In this document: positions 7,649 through 14,561 of the stretch, piece by piece
Layout: each line of letters begins with the position of its first letter
Position numbering within the stretch: the stretch's first letter is position 1
Source: a virus
DNA: 21,175 bases
Direction: 5' to 3' (one strand)
IMG/VR virus record: IMGVR_UViG_3300037264_008944
Span: 1-21,175 of that record
Position numbers and translations under genes: made by a program
The notes under the pieces: model-generated
What the model was told of the DNA's origin: nothing
Seen by the model: the letters and a program-made list of their open reading frames with translations, nothing else
Databases searched by the model: none

Positions 7649-8190
7649 GCGTATCTATGTGGATTGAATGTCTCAACGTTGGCTGTGGCCGTAGACCAAA
7701 TGCATCTACCGATATGGAAAAGTGGCTCAATATCGATGCCGCTTGGTTTCCTGGAGTAGATATCGTGCGCGATCTTCGTCGTGGTCTGCCATTTCAGGAC
7801 AATCGCTTCGATTACATCGTCTGCGACAATGTCTTAGAGCATTTCGATAGCGAAGATGCGATTTTTTTGATTAATGAGATGGATCGTGTCCTCAAACTAA
7901 ACGGGAGGTTAGTTATTATCGTTCCACATGCGCATTCTCAAGGAGCCTGGCAAGATCCGACACATCGGAGCGCCTGGGTACCGCGTTCATGCCTGTACTG
8001 GTCCCCTTGGCTCTCGAGTTACGGCGGTCCCTTCGTCGGGATCACCGCTCGACTCGTTCCGGACCCAGATCTTGGCGATTCTGCCGTATCGATTACCGGA
8101 GATATGGAAACCGAGGCGTTTATTAAATTTGTAATGAGGAAAATCGATGCGGTAACGGCACATAGTTTATTCGGGAAGCGAGGAGAGTAG
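7645..8190 (+). CDS. SAM-dependent methyltransferase, Methyltransf_11 type
   Basis: The protein is 181 residues from ATG 7645, sharing ATGA with the preceding GT; upstream in-frame codons precede the domain and are not needed. LNVGCGRRP (10-18) is motif I, NIDAAWFPGVDIVRDL (29-44) carries the acidic ribose-binding residue, and DNVLEHF (61-67) is the post-II signature. HSQGAWQDPTHRSAW (97-111) resembles the segment seen in a group of short methyltransferases from polysaccharide and phage clusters. It is compact compared with typical 220-250-residue relatives. It is the last enzyme of the cassette and directly abuts a membrane protein gene. Confidence 0.83.
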   Translation: MSVSMWIECLNVGCGRRPNASTDMEKWLNIDAAWFPGVDIVRDLRRGLPFQDNRFDYIVCDNVLEHFDSEDAIFLINEMDRVLKLNGRLVIIVPHAHSQGAWQDPTHRSAWVPRSCLYWSPWLSSYGGPFVGITARLVPDPDLGDSAVSITGDMETEAFIKFVMRKIDAVTAHSLFGKRGE

Positions 8191-8421
8191 ATGCTTCAGG
8201 ATATCGTCCGCTACGGCCTTGCGCTCTGGCTCGCCCTCCTCCTGACCTCCGTGACCCTCGGCTCCGCGTACCTCGCCGTCTTCGCTCGACCGGGGATGAA
8301 CACAGGCTGGATTGGTCAGATCGTCTATCGGTTTGGTCAGGGAGTCATTCTCGTGACGATTCTTTTATCGATTGGTGGACTCTTTGGTCTTGGTGCCGCA
8401 CTCGTTCTCGGATCTCGCTAA
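8191..8421 (+). CDS. Small protein with two transmembrane helices
   Basis: The protein is 76 residues with two hydrophobic spans (about residues 7-31 and 48-73) separated by a short loop containing Arg, Pro, Gly and Trp. GAGGAG at 8181-8186 is a good ribosome site, and the ATG begins directly after the previous stop. Size and topology would suit a class II holin, but no endolysin is nearby and the gene sits between the glycan cassette and the head genes, so this is only one option. It might alternatively help anchor the sugar-modifying enzymes at the membrane. Function not assigned. Confidence 0.65.
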   Translation: MLQDIVRYGLALWLALLLTSVTLGSAYLAVFARPGMNTGWIGQIVYRFGQGVILVTILLSIGGLFGLGAALVLGSR

Positions 8422-8427
8422 CGAACG

Positions 8428-8628
8428 ATGGCGCGGAAGGGGAGGAAATGTCGAGAACCGAAAGTTGCCGAATACTATTCGGTCTCTGATGTCGCCGAGA
8501 TGTTGAGTATTAGTAGGTCGAAAGTTCGACTCATGTGTGAAGTTGGCGCCCTTCCCTCTGTTCGGATCGTTCGGATGTACCGAATACCGATTTTCGCATA
8601 CAGAAAGCTCTTTCCGCCGACGAGCTAG
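8428..8628 (+). CDS. Small HTH DNA-binding protein (excisionase/MerR-like)
   Basis: The protein is 66 residues. Residues about 16-60 match the HTH_17 pattern used by phage excisionases and MerR-like regulators: YYSVSDVAEMLSISRSKVRL, then a short wing (GALPSVRIVRMYRIP). There is no integrase in the window, so a transcription-factor role is at least as likely as recombination directionality. The stop codon lies inside the first of two near-identical 14-base repeats, and a hairpin follows, all within the gap before the head genes. Binding to those repeats is a testable inference, not something shown here. Confidence 0.78.
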   Translation: MARKGRKCREPKVAEYYSVSDVAEMLSISRSKVRLMCEVGALPSVRIVRMYRIPIFAYRKLFPPTS

Positions 8629-8718
8629 GCGCCTCTAGGAGCTCAGGATCGTCTTTTAAGCTATCCCCCCCTTACCCGACTCGTCGAAATTCATCGTAGA
8701 GGCGGCTAGGGGCCTCTA
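8624..8718. repeat. 14-base direct repeat with hairpin after the HTH gene
   Basis: GCTAGGCGCCTCTA at 8624-8637 and GCTAGGGGCCTCTA at 8705-8718 match in 13 of 14 positions, 81 bases apart. The first copy contains the HTH gene's stop codon (TAG 8626-8628). The second copy is also the right arm of a hairpin: TAGAGGC 8697-8703 pairs with GCCTCTA 8712-8718 around an 8-base loop. Paired sites beside a DNA-binding gene suggest operators; a short attachment-like or RNA-structure role is also possible. Confidence 0.6.
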
Positions 8719-8744
8719 ACCGGCAGTCTAATTCCCGTTCGGAC

Positions 8745-8763
8745 CCCCGTTTGGGGAGTTTTT
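8745..8763 (+). terminator. Weak terminator-like stem-loop
   Basis: CCCC (8745-8748) pairs with GGGG (8753-8756) around a GTTT loop, followed by AGTTTTT. The stem is only four base pairs, but it is all G-C and has a T-run directly after it. It could end the cassette transcript. The short stem keeps confidence low. Confidence 0.3.
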
Positions 8764-8790
8764 ACCAAAAATCGACATTTTCTGTATAAA
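8762..8790 (+). promoter_or_regulatory. Candidate sigma70-type promoter for the head module
   Basis: TTACCA (8762-8767, 4 of 6 matches to TTGACA) and TATAAA (8785-8790, 5 of 6 matches to TATAAT) are 17 bases apart, in the AT-rich part of the gap and just after the weak terminator-like stem. A second TATAAA at 8851-8856 has no good -35 box and lies only three bases before the annotated portal start. This is pattern matching only, and the host's promoter rules are unknown. Confidence 0.33.
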
Positions 8791-8859
8791 TGCTTATTTT
8801 AGTCATTTAGGTTATTGAATTCGTAGTTATCGTTCAGAGCGATCCTTCAGTATAAAGAC

Positions 8860-10260
8860 GTGCTTGGCCTTACGGCTCTCGCGCCCTTTCGGCACAACGA
8901 ACGGAGCTTTACGTCTCGTCCGTTAGTCTCTCGTGCCGCCCCGACGTTCGATGGTCTTTCCGTCAACGCCTCACTCCTGTTGAATATCGGCGGATCGCGC
9001 GAGATTCCACGGCCACAGAACTACAATATGCTCGAGCGGAAGTACGGCGTCTCCGCCTGGGTCTATATCTGTACCCGCCGGAAAAGCCGCGATCTCGCGT
9101 CGGCGCCGTTGCGTGTCTACGAACGCGGTGAATCGACGACGCTCGCATCATCTGAGTCGCCGTTCGCGTCGCTTCTTCATCGCGTCAATAGCGGAATGAC
9201 GATGTCGGACCTCATTCAGATCACGAGCCTCTGGCTCGATCTGACCGGAAACGCCTTTTGGGGAGTTTTTCGCGGACGTGGCGGGAAGCCAGTCGAGATC
9301 CGGCCGATCAATCCGTTTGCCGTGAGGATTTTCGCGACCGCCGAAGGCGTCGAAGGGAAATATGAGGTTTGGCACGAAAATCGCCCCTATCCCGCTCGTG
9401 CGTACCTTCCGGGACAGGTTGGCGACCTCATTCACTTCAAACTCCCGAATCCGACGTCCGATCTCGACTTCGCGTACCCGTCCGTCTGGGGCGTCGGTCC
9501 CCTCGAAGCCGGCTGGACCCTCGTCACGACCGAAGACGACGCCGTGAAGTGGAATCGGACGCTCGTCAAGAACGATGGTCGACCGACCGGGGTCCTGACG
9601 TCCGATCTCGATATCACGAACGTCGATGCCGATGCCGCTGCAGCGCGATTTCGTGACGTCTTCGGCGCTCCGGAGAAACAGGGGCGCGTTCTCGTCCTCG
9701 GGAAGAATCTCAAGTATATGCCGACGGCGATTACGCCAAAAGAAGCGGATTATCTCAAGACGATGCTTCTTTGGCGGGAACAGATCATCGCACTCTTCGA
9801 TCTCAATTCCGCGGTGCTCGGTCTCGCACAAGGCGATACCGGGAGGCGATCGGAAGCGGTTCGAGAGTACTGGCAAGGTGCGATTATCTCGACATCGGCA
9901 TCCGTCCTCTTGCCGCCAATCAACGAGTTTTTGGCAGCGGAGTTCGGAAAGAAATACGAAGTCAGACAAGACTGGTCGCGGATTCGTCAACTCCAGGAGA
10001 ACGAAGTTTCTCGTTCGCAGTTCATCCAGCGGTACTGGCAGATGGGGGTGCCGTTCAACGTTCTCAACGAGCGGTATGAACTCGGCTTCCCGGACGTCGA
10101 AGGTGGCGATGTTCCGTACCCCGGTGGCTACGTCGCCCTCGCCGCCGACGGGGAAGCCGTTCCTGGTGGTCCCGTCGATGATTCGGATCCCGAAGACGAA
10201 AAAGCGGCGAAAGACGTACTCACACTCGATGACGACGATGTCGATCCCGACGAAAAATGA
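8860..10260 (+). CDS. HK97-family portal protein
   Basis: The protein is 466 residues as called. Portal forms the dodecameric ring at one capsid vertex through which DNA is packaged and ejected. Recognisable family segments are YGVSAWVYICTRRKSRDLAS (62-81), LLHRVNSGMTMSDLIQI, LTGNAFWGVFRG, then NDGRPTGVLTSD and LDLNSAVLGL-type text (ALFDLNSAVLGLAQGDTGRR) before the C-terminal helices. The tail is strikingly acidic (about 436-466). Order before protease and capsid genes agrees. The start is doubtful: GTG 8860 is the first usable codon after TAG 8824-8826, but no ribosome site precedes it, and the first 50 or so residues are not family-like. Confidence 0.9.
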   Translation: MLGLTALAPFRHNERSFTSRPLVSRAAPTFDGLSVNASLLLNIGGSREIPRPQNYNMLERKYGVSAWVYICTRRKSRDLASAPLRVYERGESTTLASSESPFASLLHRVNSGMTMSDLIQITSLWLDLTGNAFWGVFRGRGGKPVEIRPINPFAVRIFATAEGVEGKYEVWHENRPYPARAYLPGQVGDLIHFKLPNPTSDLDFAYPSVWGVGPLEAGWTLVTTEDDAVKWNRTLVKNDGRPTGVLTSDLDITNVDADAAAARFRDVFGAPEKQGRVLVLGKNLKYMPTAITPKEADYLKTMLLWREQIIALFDLNSAVLGLAQGDTGRRSEAVREYWQGAIISTSASVLLPPINEFLAAEFGKKYEVRQDWSRIRQLQENEVSRSQFIQRYWQMGVPFNVLNERYELGFPDVEGGDVPYPGGYVALAADGEAVPGGPVDDSDPEDEKAAKDVLTLDDDDVDPDEK

Positions 10261-10294
10261 ACTCGTCGGGAGATAGATAGAGGGGAAGAGAGAA

Positions 10295-11578
10295 ATGAAA
10301 ACGCTTACGCCGGGGACACGTGCCGAGTTCGTTACTTTCGATCGTGTCAAGTCGGCGAATGATAAGACACGAGAGATTACGCACGTCATCACTTCGCTGA
10401 CCGTCGATCGTTCGAGTGAGGTGATCGTTCCGCGTGGCGTCGACTACAAACTCTTCTTCGAGAAAAACCCGATGGTCTTCCTCAATCATCGGAGCTGGGT
10501 CGATCCCCCGATCGGGAAGTGTCTTTCCCTCGAGTCGAACGATAGCGATATCGTCGCAACGACGAAGTTCGCAGGGCTCGATCAGCTCCATACGGACGCC
10601 GAACGGATTTACCGCCTCTATCGCGATGATTTCATGCGTGGCTGGTCGGTTGGCGTTCGCGTCAGACTCATTTCTCCGACGCCAATTCTGCCAGGTCAGA
10701 TGGGGGCGACGATCGTCGAATCCGAACTTATGGAGTACTCGGCAGTTGGGATCCCATCGAATCCGGACGCGATTAGTCGGATGTGTAAAACCTTCGGCCT
10801 TCCCCCCGGAGCGACCGATCACGATCTTTACGAAGCCGTCTATGGTGCCCAGAAGTACTGGACGATGGCTCTCAAACTCGACGACGATGGTGATCCAGAA
10901 ATCGATGACGAAGTCGAGAAGATGTGTCCGAAGGATATCTCGGTCGAAATGGCGCCGACGGATCAGGCCTGGTCGGCTCCTGCTCTCAAGGATTTCACCG
11001 AAAAGTCCTGGGACGATCTCTCGAAGACGGAACGGCGGAGGATTGCGGGTCACTACGCCTACGCGAAGTCGATGCCACCCGAAGTCTTCGGCGATCTCTC
11101 GCTCCCACATCACGATTGTAAGACCGGGAAGGTCGTCTGGCGCGGTCTCATGGCTGCCGCCGGACGTCTAAATCAAACGGCGGCTATCGGTGCCGACGAT
11201 ATCGCGATCGTTCGGGCTCATCTCGCGAAACACTACAAGGCGTTCGGGAAGACTCCACCTTGGGAAAAGTCGGCTGCCGTAGAAGTCCCGACGATCGATA
11301 TAGAAGCGATTCTCGAGTCGGTCCGTGACGAACTCCGGCTCTTTGCGCTCTCAGAGGATAAGGCAATCCTCACGCTTGCGGGAAAACTCGATTCGATCGA
11401 GAAGAATCTCGCACTACTCGACGAGAAGGTCACGAAGAAGATCGAAGAAGCGGCTCTGCCAAAGGAGAATATCGTCATCTCACGAGAGGAGAAGGTGTTC
11501 GATCTCGACGAGGTTCGCCGGTCGGTCGAGGCCGGCGTTGCGGCTGCCCTGGGGCAGGCCGTTGGCTCACGCTCTTAA
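10295..11578 (+). CDS. Prohead protease with extra domain and C-terminal coiled coil
   Basis: The protein is 427 residues, about twice a simple HK97-type prohead protease. Residues 1-165 are the protease: FLNHRSWVDPPIGK (62-75) has the catalytic-type His65, MRGWSVGVRV (114-123) the Ser118, and ESELMEYSAVGIPSNPDA (142-159) the conserved closing strand. A second domain (about 225-330) contains DLSKTERRRIAGHYA, LPHHDCKTGKVVWRGLMAAA and ARAHLAKHYKAFG-like text, a module I have seen attached to other phage proteases. The last 90 residues are a coiled coil (ILESVRDELRLF...LDSIEKNLALLDEKV), possibly scaffolding. It matures the head shell. GGGGAAGAGAG gives a good ribosome site. Confidence 0.9.
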   Translation: MKTLTPGTRAEFVTFDRVKSANDKTREITHVITSLTVDRSSEVIVPRGVDYKLFFEKNPMVFLNHRSWVDPPIGKCLSLESNDSDIVATTKFAGLDQLHTDAERIYRLYRDDFMRGWSVGVRVRLISPTPILPGQMGATIVESELMEYSAVGIPSNPDAISRMCKTFGLPPGATDHDLYEAVYGAQKYWTMALKLDDDGDPEIDDEVEKMCPKDISVEMAPTDQAWSAPALKDFTEKSWDDLSKTERRRIAGHYAYAKSMPPEVFGDLSLPHHDCKTGKVVWRGLMAAAGRLNQTAAIGADDIAIVRAHLAKHYKAFGKTPPWEKSAAVEVPTIDIEAILESVRDELRLFALSEDKAILTLAGKLDSIEKNLALLDEKVTKKIEEAALPKENIVISREEKVFDLDEVRRSVEAGVAAALGQAVGSRS

Positions 11579-11621
11579 CCGCCTCTTCTAAAGGCGCGAC
11601 GACGTAAAGGGGAGACCTATC

Positions 11622-13106
11622 ATGGAGGAGAAGGACCTGATTCAAATCAAAACTCTCGTCGAGGACGCCGTCAAGCCTCTCGTGACGAAGCTCGACGAGA
11701 CGGTAACCGCGAGTACGGCACTCGCCGATCGCGTGACGAAGATCGAGAAGACACCAGCGCCGGCACCACAGTTCATGCCGGTGACGATTCGCGGTTCGCG
11801 CCGTCTACCCGCGCTCGGTGGCGAATCCGCTCCCGCGTACGTTCGGCCGAAGTCGCTCGGCGATCGGCCGTACTCCCTCTCGAACGTGATTCGTGCGATC
11901 GTCGAGCGTGACGATTCGCTAGCGCCGCTCGAGGTCCATATCTCCGAGCGACTCAAGGGGATGCAGTTCCCGAGTACGAATAAGCGGTCGTATCTCGTTC
12001 CGCTTTCGTCTGCCGAAGACTACTTCCCTCCGAACGAGGGCTCCGAGGAGCTACGGAAGCTCCTGATCGATGCCCTCCCGGAAACCCCGGCCGATCCCCG
12101 GGAAGTCGCGATGCTCATGAAGCAGTCGCGGCCGGATATCGCGAAGGCGATGGATCCGATGAACGACGCCGCCGGCGGATCGTTTATCGAGTTCCCGACT
12201 CGCGGTGAACTCGTCGAACTCCTTCGCGCCGCGACCGTGATGGGGAAGGTCGGAGCTCAGGAAGTCCCGCTCCCGCCCGGTGGCCTCGACTATCCGACGG
12301 AGGCCGGTGCGACGACCTTCGCTCGGCGGGCGCCGGGGTCACAGACGGTTATCGCCGATTCGACTCCGGCGACGGGGTCCGTCAAGCTCATGCCCAAGGA
12401 GCTAGCCGGGATGGTCAAGATCCCGAACACGCTCATCCGGTGGTCGAACCCCGCCGTCGAAGCCGTCGTCCGGCGCGCACTCGCCGCCGATGCCGGGATC
12501 GCCTCCGATCTCGATTACCTACAGGGTCAGGGGGGGACGCTCTCGCCCCTCGGGATCCTGAACTATCAGCGATCGGTCGCCGAGACGCCGACTCGGAACC
12601 GCGTGACGCTTCACGTCGCGTCGACGACCGGCGGTAACGGCGATACGTTCACGGTCGAAGACGTACAGCTCATGCTTTCGCTCGTCGAAGAAGCCCCGGA
12701 CGCCGAGGGGCCGAACGCCTGGATCATGTACCCGAGGAAGTTCTACAACCTCGCGAACGCTCGTGCCGACGCTGTTACCGCCGCCGACGGGAAGGGTCCG
12801 TTCCTCTTCCCCGTGACGCGCGGAGCGATGTCGGGGGCGATCATGAAGGAACTCGGTGGTCTCCCGGTCGTGACGTCGACTCAGATCTCACGGACTCGGG
12901 CGAAGAGCGCCGGGCTGAACCTGACCTACATCCTGGCGGGGAACTTCCGCCGCGCGGTGATCGGTCGCCTCGGGGCGCTCGAACTCGCCGCGTCTTCGGA
13001 TGCCGGGTTCTCGCTGAACGAGACCTGGATTCGCGCGATCCTCTACGACGACTTCGCGCTACTTCACCCGGAGTCGATCGTCGTCTGTGACACCCTCGTT
13101 CTGTAG
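11622..13106 (+). CDS. HK97-fold major capsid protein
   Basis: The protein is 494 residues, larger than HK97's roughly 385. It opens with a helical, delta-domain-like segment (1-45, LIQIKTLVEDAVKPLVTKLD) and an Ala-Pro linker, then about 140 residues of unassigned sequence. The HK97 fold starts near 185 (GGSFIEFPTRGELVELLR). Familiar pieces follow: KELAGMVKIPNTLIRWSNPA (E-loop/P-domain region), LDYLQGQGGTLSPLGIL, AWIMYPRKFYNLANA, GGLPVVTSTQI and a C-terminal DDFALLHPESIVV. It assembles the icosahedral shell, and the protease next door presumably removes the N-terminal part. A strong AAAGGGGAG site precedes ATG 11622. Confidence 0.92.
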   Translation: MEEKDLIQIKTLVEDAVKPLVTKLDETVTASTALADRVTKIEKTPAPAPQFMPVTIRGSRRLPALGGESAPAYVRPKSLGDRPYSLSNVIRAIVERDDSLAPLEVHISERLKGMQFPSTNKRSYLVPLSSAEDYFPPNEGSEELRKLLIDALPETPADPREVAMLMKQSRPDIAKAMDPMNDAAGGSFIEFPTRGELVELLRAATVMGKVGAQEVPLPPGGLDYPTEAGATTFARRAPGSQTVIADSTPATGSVKLMPKELAGMVKIPNTLIRWSNPAVEAVVRRALAADAGIASDLDYLQGQGGTLSPLGILNYQRSVAETPTRNRVTLHVASTTGGNGDTFTVEDVQLMLSLVEEAPDAEGPNAWIMYPRKFYNLANARADAVTAADGKGPFLFPVTRGAMSGAIMKELGGLPVVTSTQISRTRAKSAGLNLTYILAGNFRRAVIGRLGALELAASSDAGFSLNETWIRAILYDDFALLHPESIVVCDTLVL

Positions 13107-13154
13107 TCGAACCGAGATGACGACCGCGAATTTTTTTACGGGGTTCGCCCAGCG

Positions 13155-13174
13155 TACCCGACTCGCGGCGGGTA
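13155..13174 (+). repeat. Small hairpin after the capsid gene
   Basis: TACCCG (13155-13160) is a perfect complement of CGGGTA (13169-13174), with an 8-base loop. No T-run follows; the T-run of the gap (13131-13137) lies upstream of it, so this is not an ordinary intrinsic terminator. It sits in the 106-base gap between the capsid gene and the next virion gene. Confidence 0.4.
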
Positions 13175-13212
13175 GGCTCCCCATACCTAATGGCAATGAG
13201 AGGTAGACGAAA

Positions 13213-13626
13213 ATGAGTTCACATCTCTGGGATTTCCTCAAGTCTCAGGTCGTCGGAACGTCGCTCCTTCCCGTTCTTCGGTCCGTAACGGGGAACGGAA
13301 ACGGGGTCGATCTTCAGCTAGGGTCGGGACAGGCGTATGCGATCGCCGTTCCGGGAGTGATCTCGGACGGGACCCACACGATCACGTTCGAGGAGTCGAA
13401 GAACAACAACGTTCTCGACGAGGGTGGCATCGCCGATCCGTACGCCACACTCGCCGCCGGGAGCCCGACGATCGTCCTGAACGCCGCCCTCTCGAACGGA
13501 GCGCCTCAGGTCGTAAACCTCAAGAATAGCGAGCGGTACGTTCGTGCCGTTGCGACCGTAACGGGGAGTCCGAGTACTGGTGGCCTGTACGGAGTCATCA
13601 TCGGGCAGCCGCGTAAGCTCTACTAG
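13213..13626 (+). CDS. Small conserved phage virion protein, decoration candidate
   Basis: The protein is 137 residues, preceded by GAGAGGTAG. The text LLPVLRSVTGNGNGVDLQLG, ISDGTHTITFEES and SERYVRAVATVTGSPSTGG, ending in GVIIGQPRKLY, resembles a small conserved protein usually found directly after the major capsid gene in HK97-type phages. It is almost entirely predicted beta structure, without cysteines or membrane helices. Position and fold type suit a capsid decoration or head-stabilising protein, but the family has no firm biochemical role that I know of. Confidence 0.72.
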   Translation: MSSHLWDFLKSQVVGTSLLPVLRSVTGNGNGVDLQLGSGQAYAIAVPGVISDGTHTITFEESKNNNVLDEGGIADPYATLAAGSPTIVLNAALSNGAPQVVNLKNSERYVRAVATVTGSPSTGGLYGVIIGQPRKLY

Positions 13627-13642
13627 ATCGATCGATGAACGT

Positions 13643-13691
13643 GGGTAGCCCTTCGGATTTTCGTGGCGGAGACGGAACCGAAGGGCTACCC
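13643..13691 (+). repeat. Perfect 14-bp inverted repeat (long stem-loop)
   Basis: GGGTAGCCCTTCGG (13643-13656) is the exact reverse complement of CCGAAGGGCTACCC (13678-13691), with a 21-base loop. It fills most of the 95-base gap between the decoration-type gene and the fifth glycosyltransferase. No T-run follows, so as an RNA it would be a stable stem without the usual terminator tail. It may protect, process or attenuate the abundant capsid transcript, or act as a protein-binding site. Confidence 0.8.
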
Positions 13692-13721
13692 GGGGACTAA
13701 AGAGGCGGCGAAATCAAAACA

Positions 13722-14510
13722 ATGGAACGGATGAAGTACGAAAAAGGCGCGATCTGTACGATTCACCGTGGCGAAGTGAATACCGAACTCTACGCCTGGG
13801 CCTGGTCGGCTCACGTCCCGCTCGCGACGGAACCGATCGTCGTCGAGGGGTCGCATAAGGCGGAACAGCGAAACGCGTGTGTTCGTGCCGCGCTTTCGCG
13901 TGGCGCGAAGTGGGTTTTGTTCATCGATAGCGATATGGTCATCGAGATGCCCGAGATGGTCGATATCGTCATCAGGCTCCTCGATACCGAACGTCCGTAC
14001 GTCTCGGCTCGGTGTGTACAGCGTGGCTTCCCCTTTACCTGTACCACCTACCGGACCCTCACGCCACCGATGAACTATCGGCTCGTCGACGTCACGCCAG
14101 AGCATGGCGTGATTCCGGCTGCTGCCGTCGGAACCGGTTGTGTTCTAATTCGTCGTGAAGTCTTCGAGGCCGTCGGCGACCCATGGTTCGAGGTCGGGCA
14201 GATCGACCCGGAGACGGATGCCGAAGATATCTACTTTTCGATCAAGGCGACGGCGGCGGGGTTTCCTCCCTCGCTCGATTGTACGGTTCGAGTCGGTCAT
14301 CGGTTCGTCGGGGTCATGTTTCCCGGCGACGACGGTCACGTCTGGGTTCGCTGGCCCGGGTCGGAAGATCTTCGATCTCGCGTTCCGATTCGGGAGAACG
14401 AGGAGGCGGTTCGTGCGCACAGGCGACTTCGTGACGAAACCCGTCAGTCCGTCGTTTACTCGACCGATCCGGTCGGACGTAACGAAACCCTATCCGCCAC
14501 GAAAGTCTAA
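13722..14510 (+). CDS. Glycosyltransferase, GT-A fold, within the head module
   Basis: The protein is 262 residues. AEQRNACVRAALSRGAKWVL leads into FIDSDM (67-72), a DxD metal motif, and VGTGCVLIRREVFEAVG, TDAEDIYFSIKATAAGF and a late VGHRF match the catalytic half of GT2-like enzymes frequent in phages. The usual N-terminal nucleotide loop is degenerate. ATG 13722 follows AGAGGCGG at a somewhat long distance, and ATG 13731 is an alternative. Lying between capsid-associated genes, it is the best candidate for a virion-glycosylating enzyme, though the acceptor is unknown. A hairpin precedes it. Confidence 0.83.
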   Translation: MERMKYEKGAICTIHRGEVNTELYAWAWSAHVPLATEPIVVEGSHKAEQRNACVRAALSRGAKWVLFIDSDMVIEMPEMVDIVIRLLDTERPYVSARCVQRGFPFTCTTYRTLTPPMNYRLVDVTPEHGVIPAAAVGTGCVLIRREVFEAVGDPWFEVGQIDPETDAEDIYFSIKATAAGFPPSLDCTVRVGHRFVGVMFPGDDGHVWVRWPGSEDLRSRVPIRENEEAVRAHRRLRDETRQSVVYSTDPVGRNETLSATKV

Positions 14511-14518
14511 CGATCGTT

Positions 14519-14543
14519 CGTCGCCTCGAAAGCCTCGGCGACG
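14519..14543 (+). repeat. Short stem-loop before a virion gene
   Basis: CGTCGCC (14519-14525) pairs exactly with GGCGACG (14537-14543) around an 11-base loop, and two further G-T pairs could extend it. It lies directly before the ribosome site (GAGAAGGA) of the next gene, so it might modulate translation. Confidence 0.5.
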
Positions 14544-14561
14544 GGAGAAGGAACGAAGCGG

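Larger units (their letters stand above)
8629..8859. other. Non-coding gap before the portal gene
   Basis: This is the longest gene-free stretch in the window (about 230 bases) and has no credible reading frame on either strand. It contains the repeat and hairpin near its left end, a run of seven C (8665-8671), a weak terminator-like stem and an AT-rich right half (from about 8760) unlike the surrounding sequence. It separates the glycan cassette from the head module and is the natural place for late transcription to be controlled. Confidence 0.65.

Noticed and set aside
8428-8718. Prophage attachment site with excisionase
   Set aside because: The 14-base repeat is short, both copies lie within the phage sequence, and no integrase gene is present in the window.
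9148-10392. Long minus-strand frame opposite the portal gene
   Set aside because: It is the shadow of a GC-biased plus-strand gene. Its predicted protein is Arg-rich without domain pattern, and the plus-strand portal is convincing.
11580-11596. CGCCT/AGGCG mini-hairpin between protease and capsid genes
   Set aside because: Five base pairs only and no T-run; too weak to list as a feature.
13131-13137. Run of seven T after the capsid gene as a terminator
   Set aside because: No stable stem precedes it; the local hairpin (13155-13174) lies downstream instead.
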